Source: Rugalucina vietnamica (Eukaryota > Mollusca > Bivalvia > Lucinida > Lucinidae). Taken from it: a stretch of DNA of 64,000 nt. This document shows, piece after piece, positions 54,235 to 64,000 of the stretch; the stretch's first letter is position 1, and each line of letters opens with the position of its first letter. Where the stretch lies: NCBI GenBank assembly GCA_964017185.1, contig OZ024883.1:38866395-38930394 (forward strand), in the 5' to 3' direction. A program made the position numbers and the translations under genes. A model generated the notes under the pieces. It was not told where the DNA came from, did not search any database, and worked only from the letters and a program-made list of their open reading frames with translations.

Positions 54235-54600
54235 AAATAGCCTTGTTTCCGCTAACATGCCGAAGACGGGGTAGAGTCGGTAGGTCGGAAAATCTTTTTA
54301 TTTTTCGTGTATTTTTTCTTTCTTGAAAATGGGTAAAAAAGGTAGAAACGTGCTGTAATTAATCATAAGTACTCGAAACAAACATGCGATGATGTTTAAA
54401 ACAAGTAGGAAGCTTAAGAACGCGCATTGACCTAGTATTGTTGAAATTATAACACTTTTTAAATCATTGTCTGTTTTCCACTTCAAATGTTAACGTCGGT
54501 CGGCATGAAAATATTTTTATTTTAGTTTATTGGCAATAAAAACTGCAGGGTCGGCGCATAAACTCAGAGTCGGTCGGGTAGCGGAAACACAGCTATTTTT
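54235..54600. mobile_element. MITE with ATAGCTGTGTTTCCGCT ends, second copy
   Basis: AATAGCCTTGTTTCCGCTAA at left and GTAGCGGAAACACAGCTATT at right; GAGTCGGTAGGTCGG and GGTCGGCATG words as at 48216-48600. Confidence 0.78.
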
Positions 54601-54896
54601 TTTGTTTACGCCTAATACCTGTAAGTTACTGACCTGCCATTCAGGAACTTACTAACAAGTAACGACATGGAAGTGATAATTGCAGTAGGAAAGTTCATAA
54701 AAGAATGTAATTTCACACAAATCTTAGTCTTGCACTCCAAATCAATAATAATAATAATAAGTTACATTTGTGTATGTATGTGTATGCATGTGTGTGAATG
54801 TTTATGATTGCCTGTACGTTTTTGTGGATTGTTACTATTATTATAATAGCATTGTTTACCTTTAACCCTATGCCTGGGTACAATGGTGCTATAAAA

Positions 54897-54970
54897 TTAT
54901 TCTATTCTATTCTATTCAGCTCTATTTTATTCTATTTTATTTTATTCTATTCTATTCTATTCTATTCTGG
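54897..54970. repeat. TCTAT pentanucleotide microsatellite
   Basis: (ATTCT)n and (ATTTT)n alternate for about 75 bases. Confidence 0.95.
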
Positions 54971-55004
54971 TATATGTTTTACCGGTCTTGGCGGCTACTC
55001 CTAC

Positions 55005-55167
55005 CCCGGACGGTTTTGGGGTTTTGCTTTTCGCTATGCTGCTGATTTTCTTCCGAATCAATTTCTTCACATGACCGATTGTATCGTACAGGCTGACTCT
55101 GATTTGGAATGAGTTTGCTTGCATTTCGTCAGATGGGTCTATATTTAGGTTGAGCCATCCGTGCCGT
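55005..55167 (-). CDS. Exon with N-terminal half of a ubiquitin-like domain
   Basis: After acceptor GTATTTACAG the minus strand reads RHGWLNLNIDPSDEMQAN, then FQIRVSLYDTIGHVKKLIRK. The second stretch resembles the start of ubiquitin-like folds (QIxVxxxDTIxxVKxxI). The donor is uncertain (GGG|GTAGGA is weak). It is probably from the same gene as 52162-52307 on the same strand, but this is not proven. Confidence 0.42.
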
Positions 55168-55193
55168 CTGTAAATACAGGAGAAGAAACAAAT

Positions 55194-55408
55194 AAGCCTG
55201 AGAAAACCAACAATTTGGGTTCCGACCAGGTCCGACACAAACCGCGCTGTACAAGCACAGAAGATGGCTCGAGGCTGGAAATTTTGGATTTAGAAAGTAG
55301 AGGAATTGTACTATCCGTGCAGCGAAAACAAAGGTGCACTTACTGCGAAGCTGATCTTCGCCTTTGTTTTCGCCTATGCAGATTGTTGGTTTTCCCATGC
55401 GGCGGCTC
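55194..55408 (+). mobile_element. MITE with GAGCCGCCTCGTGGG-type ends
   Basis: Right end TTGGTTTTCCCATGCGGCGG; left end degraded (GCCTGAGAAAACCAAC). AAAT at both flanks (55190-55193 and 55409-55412). Confidence 0.8.
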
Positions 55409-55439
55409 AAATATGATTGCTTAAGTGTGCTGTCTAAGT

Positions 55440-55600
55440 AATGTGATCCGGACCATTTATATAAACTTTCTTTCCTTTCTCACTGAGGCTCTGCGTGAAA
55501 GGCTTTCATTCGGTAAGCGGTTCTTTGAAACTGGTGGACGCCGACGGACGGCCGTCTGACAATTAGAGTACATGTACTTTACGGTCGGCTTATGAGTAAA
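55440..55600 (+). repeat. Fragment of the tandem-core, hairpin-ended family
   Basis: CATTTATATAAACTTTC, CGGTAAGCGGTTCTTTGAAA and GACGCCGACGGACGG match the right arm of 9487-12352. A second end fragment (GAGCCTAACGGCTCAGGTGA) is at 56268-56310. Confidence 0.6.
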
Positions 55601-55609
55601 TTATTTTCT

Positions 55610-56035
55610 TTTACATGCAGTAGATCTTACATCTTTTTGATGTTAGGACTTGATAGTGATAGTTGAAAATAATAAAGCGTTTCACTGCAATCCCTTCCGC
55701 CCCTTTTGATCGGTGGTGAAAACGAAAGTCGATTCTGGTCAAACACATGCTTAGACTGCCCTAATTGTGCCTTTGCAAGCGATCTGTAACCACTAAATTA
55801 GCTTTTCAGACATAATTTTAAAATCATTCCAGCTTTCTTTTAAACGATTAGATCGATTATGTACCGGTGGTCAACTTGAAATTGCGGTGGTCGTATTGAT
55901 TAATGGGGATTACAATGTTAATTTTCAGCGATTGCAATGAAACGGTTTATTTTTTTCAACAGACACTTCAGGAAGGCATTCAGTGGCTGAAACCTGATAG
56001 CCTGACATTCTTTGATTTTTTATAATACATTTTTG

Positions 56036-56037
<2 letters not shown>
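55610..56037. other. Non-coding stretch, nothing recognised
   Basis: No gene or known repeat family seen. Confidence 0.35.

Positions 56038-56098
<61 letters not shown>
56038..56098. repeat. Poly(A) tract of 61 bases
   Basis: Uninterrupted A run. Confidence 0.95.
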
Positions 56099-56099
<1 letters not shown>

Positions 56100-56329
56100 A
56101 TCTAACCTTCAGCATCCAGTAAACTCGCGAAAACTAATCACAGGAAAAGCTCAATACGATTCATATCAACTTTTTTAACGTTGACGACCGGCGGTGGTCT
56201 TTTCGCACTTTAAATACCGGACATGTTTTGGGGGCTAAGGTCAGCTTAATAGTACCCGTTTCTTAAACGCTATTCACCTTGTGAGCCTAACGGCTCAGGT
56301 GAGCTAATAAAAATGGGGTGTGCTGGGTA

Positions 56330-56503
56330 AACGTTTTCTAACTTGTGTTTCAAAATACATATTGTGGGTTCTAACGAGTACCTACAATCAATGTTTTGAG
56401 CAACAATATTAAAAAAGTATTGAACTATTTCCACTGCAATTTTCAATTTTTACTGTAATAGCCGAAGAAATATCAGTATATTGCATGGCAAGCTTTCTTA
56501 ATG
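56330..56503 (-). mobile_element. Hairpin MITE, degraded
   Basis: Retains ACATATTGTGGGTTCTAACG, AGTACCTACAATCAATG and the right end TTGCATGGCAAGCTTTCTTA; left end lost and hairpin shortened. Confidence 0.7.
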
Positions 56504-56539
56504 TGCTACTCTTCTTTCTTTCGTTGTTTTTGTTTTAAC

Positions 56540-56765
56540 TAATTTAAGCCTCTTTAGTGGGACATAGGCAAACAGTTTAGCCCCAGATGTGACGCCGCAG
56601 AACGCGGCGTCCCATCTGGGGCTATTCTGCATGCTTAGAGAATGCTCTTCGAAAAATTGAATAAAATTTAAAAATCACTCCTGACGCCCCTAAAAATGAA
56701 AGTGGACTCAGCCTAATGATAATGATAGGAGAATCCATTCGTCAAATATGGGTTAAATTTCTTAG
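56540..56765. repeat. Repeat with GC-rich perfect hairpin, second copy
   Basis: Same AGCCCCAGATGTGACGCCGC hairpin as 15541-15585 with no change in the stem, while flanking bases differ. Confidence 0.8.
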
Positions 56766-56854
56766 CAAACATGGGCAATTAGGTCACGAACATTGCAGTA
56801 TATTGCAATTTTTTTGAACGTCTCGGTTAAACTCTGACAAGTTTGCAGTTTTTT

Positions 56855-57140
56855 CATTAAGAAAACTTGCCCATGCAATAAACTAAGATTTTTTGAGCTG
56901 TTAAAAATGAAAATTTTCAGCTGAAAATGTTTGACATTTTTTCTTATTTTTGCTCAAAACATAAATTGTGGGTACACCTTAGAACCGCATCGGCAAGGCG
57001 GTTCTAACGTGTACCCACAATTTATGTTTTGGAGCAAAAATAAGAAAAAAATAGGTATACCCCTGCATACCCCAGTTTTTTTTTCTATATAAAAGTAGTG
57101 TTTAAGGGGTCATACATTGCACGGGCATGTTGTCCTGATG
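56855..57140 (+). mobile_element. Hairpin MITE (CATTACGAAAAC family)
   Basis: Left CATTAAGAAAACTTGCCCATG, right CACGGGCATGTTGTCCTGATG, central palindrome with tip GCATCGGCAAGGC. Confidence 0.86.
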
Positions 57141-57460
57141 TGATAGGAGGGCTAACTGGATAGCATAACTATGCTTTAAATAATGCGACACTATGATGGT
57201 AAGGCTTATATGGCGGTCAAAAAAAGTTTGCACAAAATTAATCTGTGCCCAGATGCAATGATAAAAAGTGATAAAAATAAATAGCATTACGTGAAGCCAT
57301 TGCACGCCACGAAAATAGTACAGAGAACGACACAAATCATAAGGTTTGAATCCATTTCTTTCGTTTCAATGACACGAAACAATTCGAAACACAAACTTAG
57401 CAACCGCACGCAGAAGATGTTTTGTTTATATATTTCACTCATGGCTACTGGGTATTATTA
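57141..57460. other. Spacer between two hairpin MITEs
   Basis: Short frames on both strands without motifs. Confidence 0.35.
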
Positions 57461-57465
57461 TAAAG

Positions 57466-57717
57466 CATTACGAAAACTCGGCTATAAAATAGAGACTTTT
57501 TCAGCTGAAAAAAGAAAGAAAGAAATAATTGAGAAAAATATCATTTTTAATATTTGTGCTTAAAATATGATTGTGGACCCATACACATTAGAACCGCATC
57601 TACCGAATTCACACAATCTATGTTTTGGATCAAATGTATATTACTGTAAACCCCAGTTTTACTGCATAAAAGTAGAATATGAGGGTGTATACACCACATG
57701 GGCATGTTATCCTGATG
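57466..57717 (+). mobile_element. Hairpin MITE, diverged
   Basis: Left CATTACGAAAACTCGGCTAT, right CACATGGGCATGTTATCCTGA; palindrome partly decayed. Confidence 0.78.
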
Positions 57718-57959
57718 GATGGAACGCGACAGCTGCACTCCCCGATCGTTAATATTATGTTTACAAATGCAGACGCATGGACATATTTAATCAGAATTTT
57801 ACCTTAGGCAAGTTTGAATTCCGACACGCCAAATGCCATCCGCCTTGAAGCCTACAGGCGCTCGACGATTGGACCGTTGTTATTTTATTTTATTTATTTA
57901 TTTATTTTTTTTTTTTATTTTTTTTTTCAGTATGTTATTTACTTTTATTTATGTATTTA

Positions 57960-58310
57960 CAATTAAAATAAAAATAATTGTTAGATCCTTTGGAAGCAGT
58001 AAAAATACAAAGCTAGAAGATGGGCCATATTGTACAATTTCGGGTAATGAACCTTCATCAGTGTCCCTTTATAAAACTGGCAGCGAAAGCCAGACATTTT
58101 GCTGCAATTTCAAGAACTTACATCTGTGTAGTCTAAATCAAAGACTCAAATTCCCAATGGGGCCAAATAATCAAAATACTGTTAAGAAGATGATTCTTAA
58201 CATATAAAAATTTGAAATACTTCATATATATATATACACTGATCCCAAAGGATCAAAAGAAAAATATAATCTGCACTATGGATGATGTACGGGGAGACTT
58301 TTTACAAAAA
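57960..58310 (+). repeat. Single monomer of the 379-bp family
   Basis: TTGTTAGATCCTTTGGAAGC, TGAACCTTCATCAGTG and TGGATGATGTACGGGGAGAC as in the 3032-4327 array, ending at an (ATTT)n microsatellite (58316-58372). Confidence 0.87.
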
Positions 58311-58315
58311 ATGCA

Positions 58316-58372
58316 TTTATTTATTTATTTATTTATTTATTTTATTTTATTTTATTTTATTATTATTATTTT
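58316..58372. repeat. ATTT/ATTTT microsatellite
   Basis: Simple repeat abutting the 379-bp monomer. Confidence 0.93.
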
Positions 58373-58609
58373 TTTTTCATTTTTGTCTCACCCATTTGTG
58401 TGTCCAGTAAATAATGAGCTGCGAAAATTTTATACTCAAAAGAATTTCTATGTTAATAAAAGGCAGCTCATTTTATCTCAAAAGCTTCACTAAGGCAAAC
58501 TATGTTGAATGCCAATCAAGGCAATGGTAGATAGTAAGTAAGCAAGTATATATATACACCTAAAATACTATTATATGGAATCCGCTCTCAACACCTTAAC
58601 ACACCATTT

Positions 58610-58930
58610 TTGTTTGTTTGTTTGAATTGATGCTTACAGCAATGGTTATGTCGGGACGTTGCCTCCATTTTATGGGACTTTTACCCAACATTAGGATGTT
58701 ATGACACTCAAAATGTGCTTCATAAATATATAATCACCCAAGCAGACCAGTACGGCTTATTATATGGATGGTTTGACTAAACCACATTTCCTGGGCAGGC
58801 TCAGACTAGAGCGGTTAACCAGTAATCAGATGGTCGGTCAGTAGTTAAGAAGCTTTGCCTGAAGGCACTAACAGCCCATAGATTTCTTCTAGGCCCCAAT
58901 GGGCGGGGGCCCACACCATTTTGTTTCATG
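58610..58930. repeat. Dispersed repeat shared with 50590-50930
   Basis: GGGACGTTGCCTCCATTTTA, TATGGATGGTTTGACTAAA and ACCAGTAATCAGATGGTCGG correspond to the earlier copy. Confidence 0.7.
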
Positions 58931-58934
58931 TGCT

Positions 58935-59280
58935 GTATATATATTGTTTAACAACGAGCTACATGTACATGTATATATGTTTAAGTTAATGAAGTTCATT
59001 TTCTGTTTCTGTTTGTGTGAAAGTGGACCACAATTACAAGATTAAATCGTTACACGTTACATACTGTTGAATAGTGCTTTAAGGCAATTAAATTAACCAT
59101 GTATTTGTCTTATTCTATTAACCTACTGACCAAGGTAAACATTATATAAACTATCCTAAAGCCCAAGGTTTTTATAAAAGAAAGCGAATTAATTTCAATT
59201 GAACTGTCTGTAGGGTTAATTATAAATTTTGATAGTACAAGGCTTCAAAATCGAATATTTACATTTCAGATGCAAAGTCT
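58935..59280. other. Non-coding stretch, nothing recognised
   Basis: No frame or repeat family identified. Confidence 0.35.
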
Positions 59281-59288
59281 TAATGAAT

Positions 59289-59450
59289 CTATAGAACTGA
59301 AATGCGGTTCACAGTTCCATGGACGCAACGTCGCATGATCGAGCTTGACGCAAAATTGATGTGATTGGACGTTGTAAAAGTCATGACGTCATCGATGCCG
59401 TTCCGCTGTTTGAACAAATCCTGTTTCTGCTTGTAAAATTTAATGTGATC
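59289..59450 (-). pseudogene. Possible diverged copy of the ubiquitin-like last exon
   Basis: After a weak acceptor the minus strand reads QDLFKQRNGIDDVMTF and SNHINFASSSIM. GATGACGTCATGACTTT matches GACGACGTCATGACGTT of the 52162-52307 exon, followed by loosely similar sequence. The TLxDYNI core is lost, so it is probably decayed. Confidence 0.3.
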
Positions 59451-59658
59451 GCATTGATATTTTTTTTCAACAAGCGATAGAGAGAAATGAATGTAAATAA
59501 AAGCGATGAGTTTGAATTTTCTGATGTTCATGGGGCTATGAAACACAATGGGTCGCTAGCAAAGCTTACGTGAACCCCTTAGGTGTCCATACACTTTGCA
59601 CGCGACCCACTGTAGTTCATAGCTTCATGAACATAAGATAACACATTATTTTCTTCAA

Positions 59659-59707
59659 TGTAAAAAAAAAACAAAAAAAAAAACAAAAAAAAAAAAAAAA
59701 AAAAAAA
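59659..59707. repeat. Poly(A)-rich tract
   Basis: A runs broken by single C residues. Confidence 0.9.
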
Positions 59708-59939
59708 CGCCAAACGCCAAACGCAGAAATACCATACCACAGTATAATTGTGAGAAAGTGAAATACTAAGGAATATTTCCCTAGCAACCCCTTACTTAAA
59801 ACTTATTTTTATATCTCACCATTGTTCTCTTCAAATGTTGTCCACTCCAACAGTAGAAGTAGTAGTGCTTGTGGTGGTAGTGATATTGCATTGCCCAATT
59901 CCATTCAAAAGTGATCATAATGGTTTATAAATTGAGTCG

Positions 59940-60130
59940 CGTCATGAGAAAACCGGATTTTTGCCTGTGCGAAAACAAAGACGCAGATCAGCTGTGCAAC
60001 TGATCAGCCCCTTTGTTTTCGCTAAACGGATAGGGCATATCCCCTTCTTCCTAAATCCGAAACTTCAAGCTTCTAGTCATATTCTGTAGCTGCACAAGCC
60101 GGTTTGTGTCAGACCTGGTCTGAAACCCCG
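59940..60130 (-). mobile_element. MITE with GAGCCGCCTCGTGGG-type ends, diverged
   Basis: GAGTCGCGTCATGAGAAAAC, GCGAAAACAAAGACGCAGAT and GCCCCTTTGTTTTCGCTAAA; right end decayed. Confidence 0.65.
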
Positions 60131-60320
60131 AAGACCGGTCCTCGCGTCGCGGCCAAACATGTGTTTGAAACTTCCGCAAAATTATATCTTAAAGCATAAG
60201 GTCTGGAAAACTAAATGTATATACCACAGTAATGCCAATTTTATTGTCTTCTATTTTATCGTTTATCACGATCCTCATACTGCACAACTATTATATTATT
60301 GTTACTTGTAACATTGAAAT

Positions 60321-60530
60321 GAGCCGCCTCGTGGGAAAACCAACAATGTGGTTTCCGAACAGGTCCGACACAAACCGGCCTGTACAGCTATAGAAGCAGG
60401 CTAGAAGCTTGAAATTTCGGATTTAAGTAGAAGAGGAATTGTAATATCCGAGTAGCGAAAACAAAGGCGAAGCTGATCTGCGCCTTTGTTTTCGCCTATG
60501 CAGACTGTTGGTTTTCCCACGAGGCGGCTC
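60321..60530 (+). mobile_element. MITE with GAGCCGCCTCGTGGG ends, best-preserved copy
   Basis: GAGCCGCCTCGTGGGAAAAC at left and TTTTCCCACGAGGCGGCTC at right are perfect inverted repeats. AAAT at 60317-60320 and 60531-60534. Inner hairpin GCGAAAACAAAGGCG against CGCCTTTGTTTTCGC. Confidence 0.9.
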
Positions 60531-60696
60531 AAATCTTTCAAGCAAAGGTTGCATTGGAAATAATCGGCGCTACAAAAGTGGCTCAATTTCAAAAGTATGC
60601 TGACTCGGGATAACAAAGACATGACTCTTTAATATGCAATCGTCTGTGTGCATGGATGGAAATGGCACTTTGCCCAGTATTTTGTGGGACGTTTTG

Positions 60697-61555
60697 TTAT
60701 GCCTCCAACTTCGAAGAAGTTGAGGGGGTATATTGGTTTGTTTGGGTCTGTCCGTCCAGTCCAGTCCAGTCCTGTCCAGTCTGTCTGTGATGCGTGAGTA
60801 ACACTTAGCACTCGGTCAGGAACCGTTAGAGCTAGGATCTTGAAATTTGGTATGTAGTTTGTATATGAAAATTAAGAGGACCCATATTTTTTCTTTCAGG
60901 TCAATTCAAGGGGCTAGGGGCCCATTCTGTGAGAGTTATTTCCCTTTTTAATTATTGATAAAGTGAATAGATAGTGGGTACCTTGTGTGCGCAACTCCTC
61001 CTACAGTTTTATTCCGATTCTCTTGAAACTTTACAGATGTTGTGACCATGCTTTGAAGATATGCATGTGGTTTGGGTATAATCCTCAGATTAATTTTTGT
61101 CACTTTTTTGACAATTTGAACTTAGCCATTTTTCGGGCATTTTCACAATGAAAATGAATGGGCAGTGGTTACCTTGTGTGCGCAACTCCTCCTACAGTTT
61201 CATGCCAATTCATTTAAAACTTTACATGTGTTATGGGCATGGTCTGAAGATATGCATGTGATTTGGATATAAGCCTTGGATTATTTTTGTCATTTTTTCA
61301 CTATTTGAACTTAGTCGTTTTTTCGGGCATTTTAGTGAATGGATAGAGGGTACCTTGTGTGCGCAACTCCTCCTACAATTTAATACCGATACTTTTGAAA
61401 CATTGCAGACATTGTCACCATGCTTTGAAGATATGCATGTGGTTGGGATATACTCCTCAGATTAAATTTTGTCACTTTTTTACAATTTGAACTTAGTCAT
61501 CTTTTGGACATTTTTACATCTTGAAAGTGACTTACCAGTTGGAGGCATAGTGTTT
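60697..61555. mobile_element. Tandem-core element with TATGCCTCCAACT ends
   Basis: TATGCCTCCAACTTCGAAG at left and AGTTGGAGGCATA at right are inverted. The core has three units of about 185-190 bp, each with ACCTTGTGTGCGCAACTCCT and GAAGATATGCATGTGGTT. Similar in plan to the 9487 and 23620 elements but unrelated in sequence. Confidence 0.72.
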
Positions 61556-61559
61556 CATA

Positions 61560-61985
61560 AACACATTTTCTAGTTTCTTTTGTTTTATTTCATCATGCAC
61601 GTCCTAGGTAACATGTCGAAGAGTGGGTATCTGTGTACTTTAAAGTACATTTTTGAGCTTTAAGCCTAAAATACGGCAGCAGTAGATTTCGAACACTATC
61701 TCTCGCCAAAATTTTATTTCACGACATTATGTCGCTACACGTATATATTTCAATGAAACGGTCTAGGGTAAATCTTCGCAAGCAATCGATTCGTGTTACT
61801 TAGCAACCGTTTCGTGGTGAATAAGAGATAGGCCCCTTGTTGACCATTAGTATTTGAATGTTTTATTTGCTGTCCTGTTTAGTTGTATTTTCCATCCTTG
61901 GGAATTTAAATAAATGTTTCAATTACTTGGCTCTCTATTCTCACTAAATTTTGCCCAAAAAGGCAAATTCAAATGAAGTCTTTCC
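61560..61985. other. Intergenic stretch, nothing recognised
   Basis: No gene or repeat family identified. Confidence 0.35.
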
Positions 61986-61992
61986 TTATAAC

Positions 61993-62157
61993 CATCAGGA
62001 AAACATGTCCGTGTAATGTATACCCCCTTGAACCCCACTCTTATATACTAAAACTGGGGTTTACAGGGGTACTTTTGATCCAAAACATAGATTGTGGGTA
62101 CCCGTTAGATTCTAATGTGTACCCACAATCTATGTTTTGAGCAAAAATAAGAAAAAT

Positions 62158-62191
<34 letters not shown>

Positions 62192-62261
62192 CTAGTAAAA
62201 ATTTTCGTTTTTACAAAGAAATTTTTTTTTCTGTTTATTGCATGGGCGTGTTTTCGTAATG
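61993..62261 (-). mobile_element. Hairpin MITE (CATTACGAAAAC family)
   Basis: Left CATCAGGAAAACATGTCCGTG, right CATGGGCGTGTTTTCGTAATG; centre shortened to GGTACCCGTTAGA against TCTAATGTGTACCC; a T30+ tract is inserted at 62158-62191. Lies about 100 bp past the sulfotransferase stop. Confidence 0.83.
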
Positions 62262-62365
62262 AATATGAAATGATGAAATTATTTTCTTAAGCCGTCTTTT
62301 ACTGCCGAAATCTGAACATGATGCAGAACTGAAATTTAAAGACGTTAACTAAAGAAAATTAATTA

Positions 62366-63544
62366 TCATATCCAGTCGTTCTTTGGTAAAAGCTTTTCGT
62401 GTTGTAAAGTATTGTCCACACTAGTATTCCATACATGATAAAGTGGTCCTATAGGAGAATAATTATTACACGCTAAAATGAAGCGAGTGGATTTGCATGC
62501 TGGTTCTGGAATAGGAGGTAGGGACGGATCCACGTATATTCCCGTTTTATAATGATTCCATCTCGCCTCAAACAACAAAGTTGCATAATTGTACAACCAC
62601 AGGTCCATCGGCATCAGAGATTGTAATATTTTTTCCTCCTCTGGTGTTATGGAAGAATGTGGATTTTTATTCGACTTTGATAATACAATCTTTTTTGAGT
62701 ATCCTATCTGCGCTTGCAGCATTTCAAACGATCTGTCTTGTTCACTCAATAAGCCGAACCACAAAGTTTGGTTCAATCGTTCAGCAGCTTTAGTAAGAAT
62801 TGTTTTATGGTCCAATAATAGGATCTCACGCTCTGGAATTCGTATCGGCTTTATACCAACCCAATTAGCCACGTGAGTTCCGGTTAGCCACATGACAGAT
62901 GCTTGACCATCTTGCCAAACATCACGTGACTCAAGCATATCTTGCGGATTGTGGAGATACTCCGTCAGCGAAGAACTGTTCATTTTAAAAATCTTCTTTT
63001 TCCTCGAGAAATAAAAATGAGAAACAGAACGCGACACCGGGTCGCGAAGTAATACAGCAACATCCGGGTTTTTCAGTGTGTCGATGTATGACCAATCAAA
63101 ATGTTTGTTGCCGATGTACCTGCCACCTAGCTTTGAAATGATTGGTCGCATTACCTGATCGAACGACGTTCCTCCGTTTTTACCGATGTGTAGAAATACG
63201 AACGGGTTCTTTTTATTCCAACGCCTTAATGTATGATTGCTTATTTCATTATTTTCCACAACGTCTTGGTGTCCATGTTGTCCACGCTGTTTCGCTACTT
63301 TTATCATCGTTGTTGTCGAACGTGTGGTAGTGGTTGTAAGTTGTGGCGTCAACGAAGTCCCTGGTGTCAAAATTCCTAGCGTGTAAATGCGACTGTCGTT
63401 TATGTAAGATCTAAAACGAATATCTGCAGCATTTTCAGATTCAGTAAGCTGACTTAGCATCATCATCAAGCCTGTCATATATAACAAACACGTATACAGG
63501 AAAATAAATACTATCCGTTTCCGCACACGACGTCGCAGTAACAT
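62366..63544 (-). CDS. Type II membrane sulfotransferase, Sulfotransfer_2 / heparan sulfate 6-O-like, 392 aa
   Basis: Probably transfers sulfate from PAPS to a glycan in the Golgi. Residues 1-10 are basic and 11-30 form one transmembrane segment, so type II topology; a Thr-rich stem follows at 66-79. FVFLHIGKNGGTSF (115-128) matches the 5-prime-phosphosulfate loop of this family (HxxKxGGTSF). LLRDPVSRSVSHFYF (165-179) matches the 3-prime-phosphate motif RDPxxRxxSxxYF. HFDWSYID (148-155) and WFGLLSEQDRSFEML (262-276) fit conserved substrate-side and C-terminal motifs. N-glycosylation sequons occur (NDS, NHT, NSS, NQT, NTS). The length is usual for the family and the single exon has no breaks. 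The start was chosen because it puts the membrane anchor right after a basic N-terminus. The exact substrate cannot be told from sequence. Confidence 0.88.
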   Translation of the reverse strand: MLLRRRVRKRIVFIFLYTCLLYMTGLMMMLSQLTESENAADIRFRSYINDSRIYTLGILTPGTSLTPQLTTTTTRSTTTMIKVAKQRGQHGHQDVVENNEISNHTLRRWNKKNPFVFLHIGKNGGTSFDQVMRPIISKLGGRYIGNKHFDWSYIDTLKNPDVAVLLRDPVSRSVSHFYFSRKKKIFKMNSSSLTEYLHNPQDMLESRDVWQDGQASVMWLTGTHVANWVGIKPIRIPEREILLLDHKTILTKAAERLNQTLWFGLLSEQDRSFEMLQAQIGYSKKIVLSKSNKNPHSSITPEEEKILQSLMPMDLWLYNYATLLFEARWNHYKTGIYVDPSLPPIPEPACKSTRFILACNNYSPIGPLYHVWNTSVDNTLQHEKLLPKNDWI

Positions 63545-63905
63545 TGTCAGTATGACGTCAAAATATTAAACGTCTGCTGTAGTTTCTTCCAAGTGCATTC
63601 TTTGCAAACCTTATTCATTATTTATCCAGTTTCCAATATGGAATGGTCATTGCTTCCGAAAAGAAATATTATACATGGTATTGTATAATGTAGTGTATTA
63701 TTATTATTTTAACCTGTTGTGTACATTATTGAATATCCATTGAAGAGCTTATAAGTTGACCGTATTATGATATTACAAAAGTTGCAATTATTCTTTAAGT
63801 AAACCATAAGAAGATTGCCAATAATATTTTCTTTACATGGTTAATAATTTGTTAATTTGCCCAATTTGCCCTAGTTTGGACGTAAGGTCATCGGCAACTC
63901 GATAT
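63545..63905. other. Upstream of the sulfotransferase gene
   Basis: Presumed promoter and 5-prime UTR on the minus strand; no convincing core promoter motif seen. Confidence 0.35.
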
Positions 63906-63908
63906 AAC

Positions 63909-63940
63909 ATTAGCCGCTTCATGGGAAAACCGCTATTGTA
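63909..63940 (+). repeat. End fragment of the GAGCCGCCTCGTGGG MITE
   Basis: TAGCCGCTTCATGGGAAAAC only; the rest is absent. Confidence 0.55.
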
Positions 63941-64000
63941 AGCGAGAAAAGTTAAAGCGTTTTATGGCGTTTTACCGGTGTTAAAATATTGTCAAATGTA

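Noticed and set aside
62581..63330. Three frames antisense to the sulfotransferase
   Set aside because: Shadows of a long, motif-bearing gene.

Overview
This 64-kb window is AT-rich, repeat-dense eukaryotic DNA. It has spliced genes with GT..AG introns, microsatellites, poly(A/T) tracts and many short inverted-repeat elements. The repeat types (tandem-core elements bounded by hairpins, abundant fold-back MITEs, Gypsy, Tc1 and LINE relics) and the gene style suggest a mollusc, most likely a bivalve. That assignment is inference. No CRISPR array, operon, rRNA or tRNA was recognised.

The main gene content is a tandem pair of five-exon genes on the minus strand, at 6929-14855 and 22412-35521. 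Joining exons by splice sites and phase gives two secreted proteins of 266 and 275 residues. Each has a signal peptide, a short Arg/Trp/Pro-rich segment and one von Willebrand factor A (vWA) domain whose metal-site residues are replaced. Introns correspond one to one, so the whole gene was duplicated. The two copies act as a natural empty-site/filled-site experiment: a 7.16-kb element with TA target duplication (27117-34274) and a hairpin MITE (35230-35406) are present in the second gene and absent at the matching sites of the first.

Other coding signals are a small secreted orphan protein (5102-5527), the last two exons of a calmodulin-like EF-hand gene (48857-49469), exons with ubiquitin-like sequence (minus strand, 52162-52307 and 55005-55167, with a relic near 59.4 kb), two phase-compatible exons of an unrecognised gene (37480-38042, minus), a coding-looking fragment at 16507-16757, and an intact single-exon type II membrane sulfotransferase (62366-63544, minus).

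Mobile-element relics include two Gypsy pol fossils of one family (17.1-20.9 and 38.4-41.3 kb, minus), a Tc1 transposase split by another repeat (46.2-46.9 kb), a LINE C-terminus (53.4-54.2 kb) and an RNase H1-like pseudogene (52.6-53.1 kb). At least eight short repeat families recur. The most striking is a roughly 280-bp element with a nearly perfect central hairpin, present about a dozen times. Two minisatellites (11.1-11.8 and 24.9-25.9 kb) are arranged as inverted arms around a spacer, like fold-back elements. The rest is intronic or intergenic DNA in which I see no gene.
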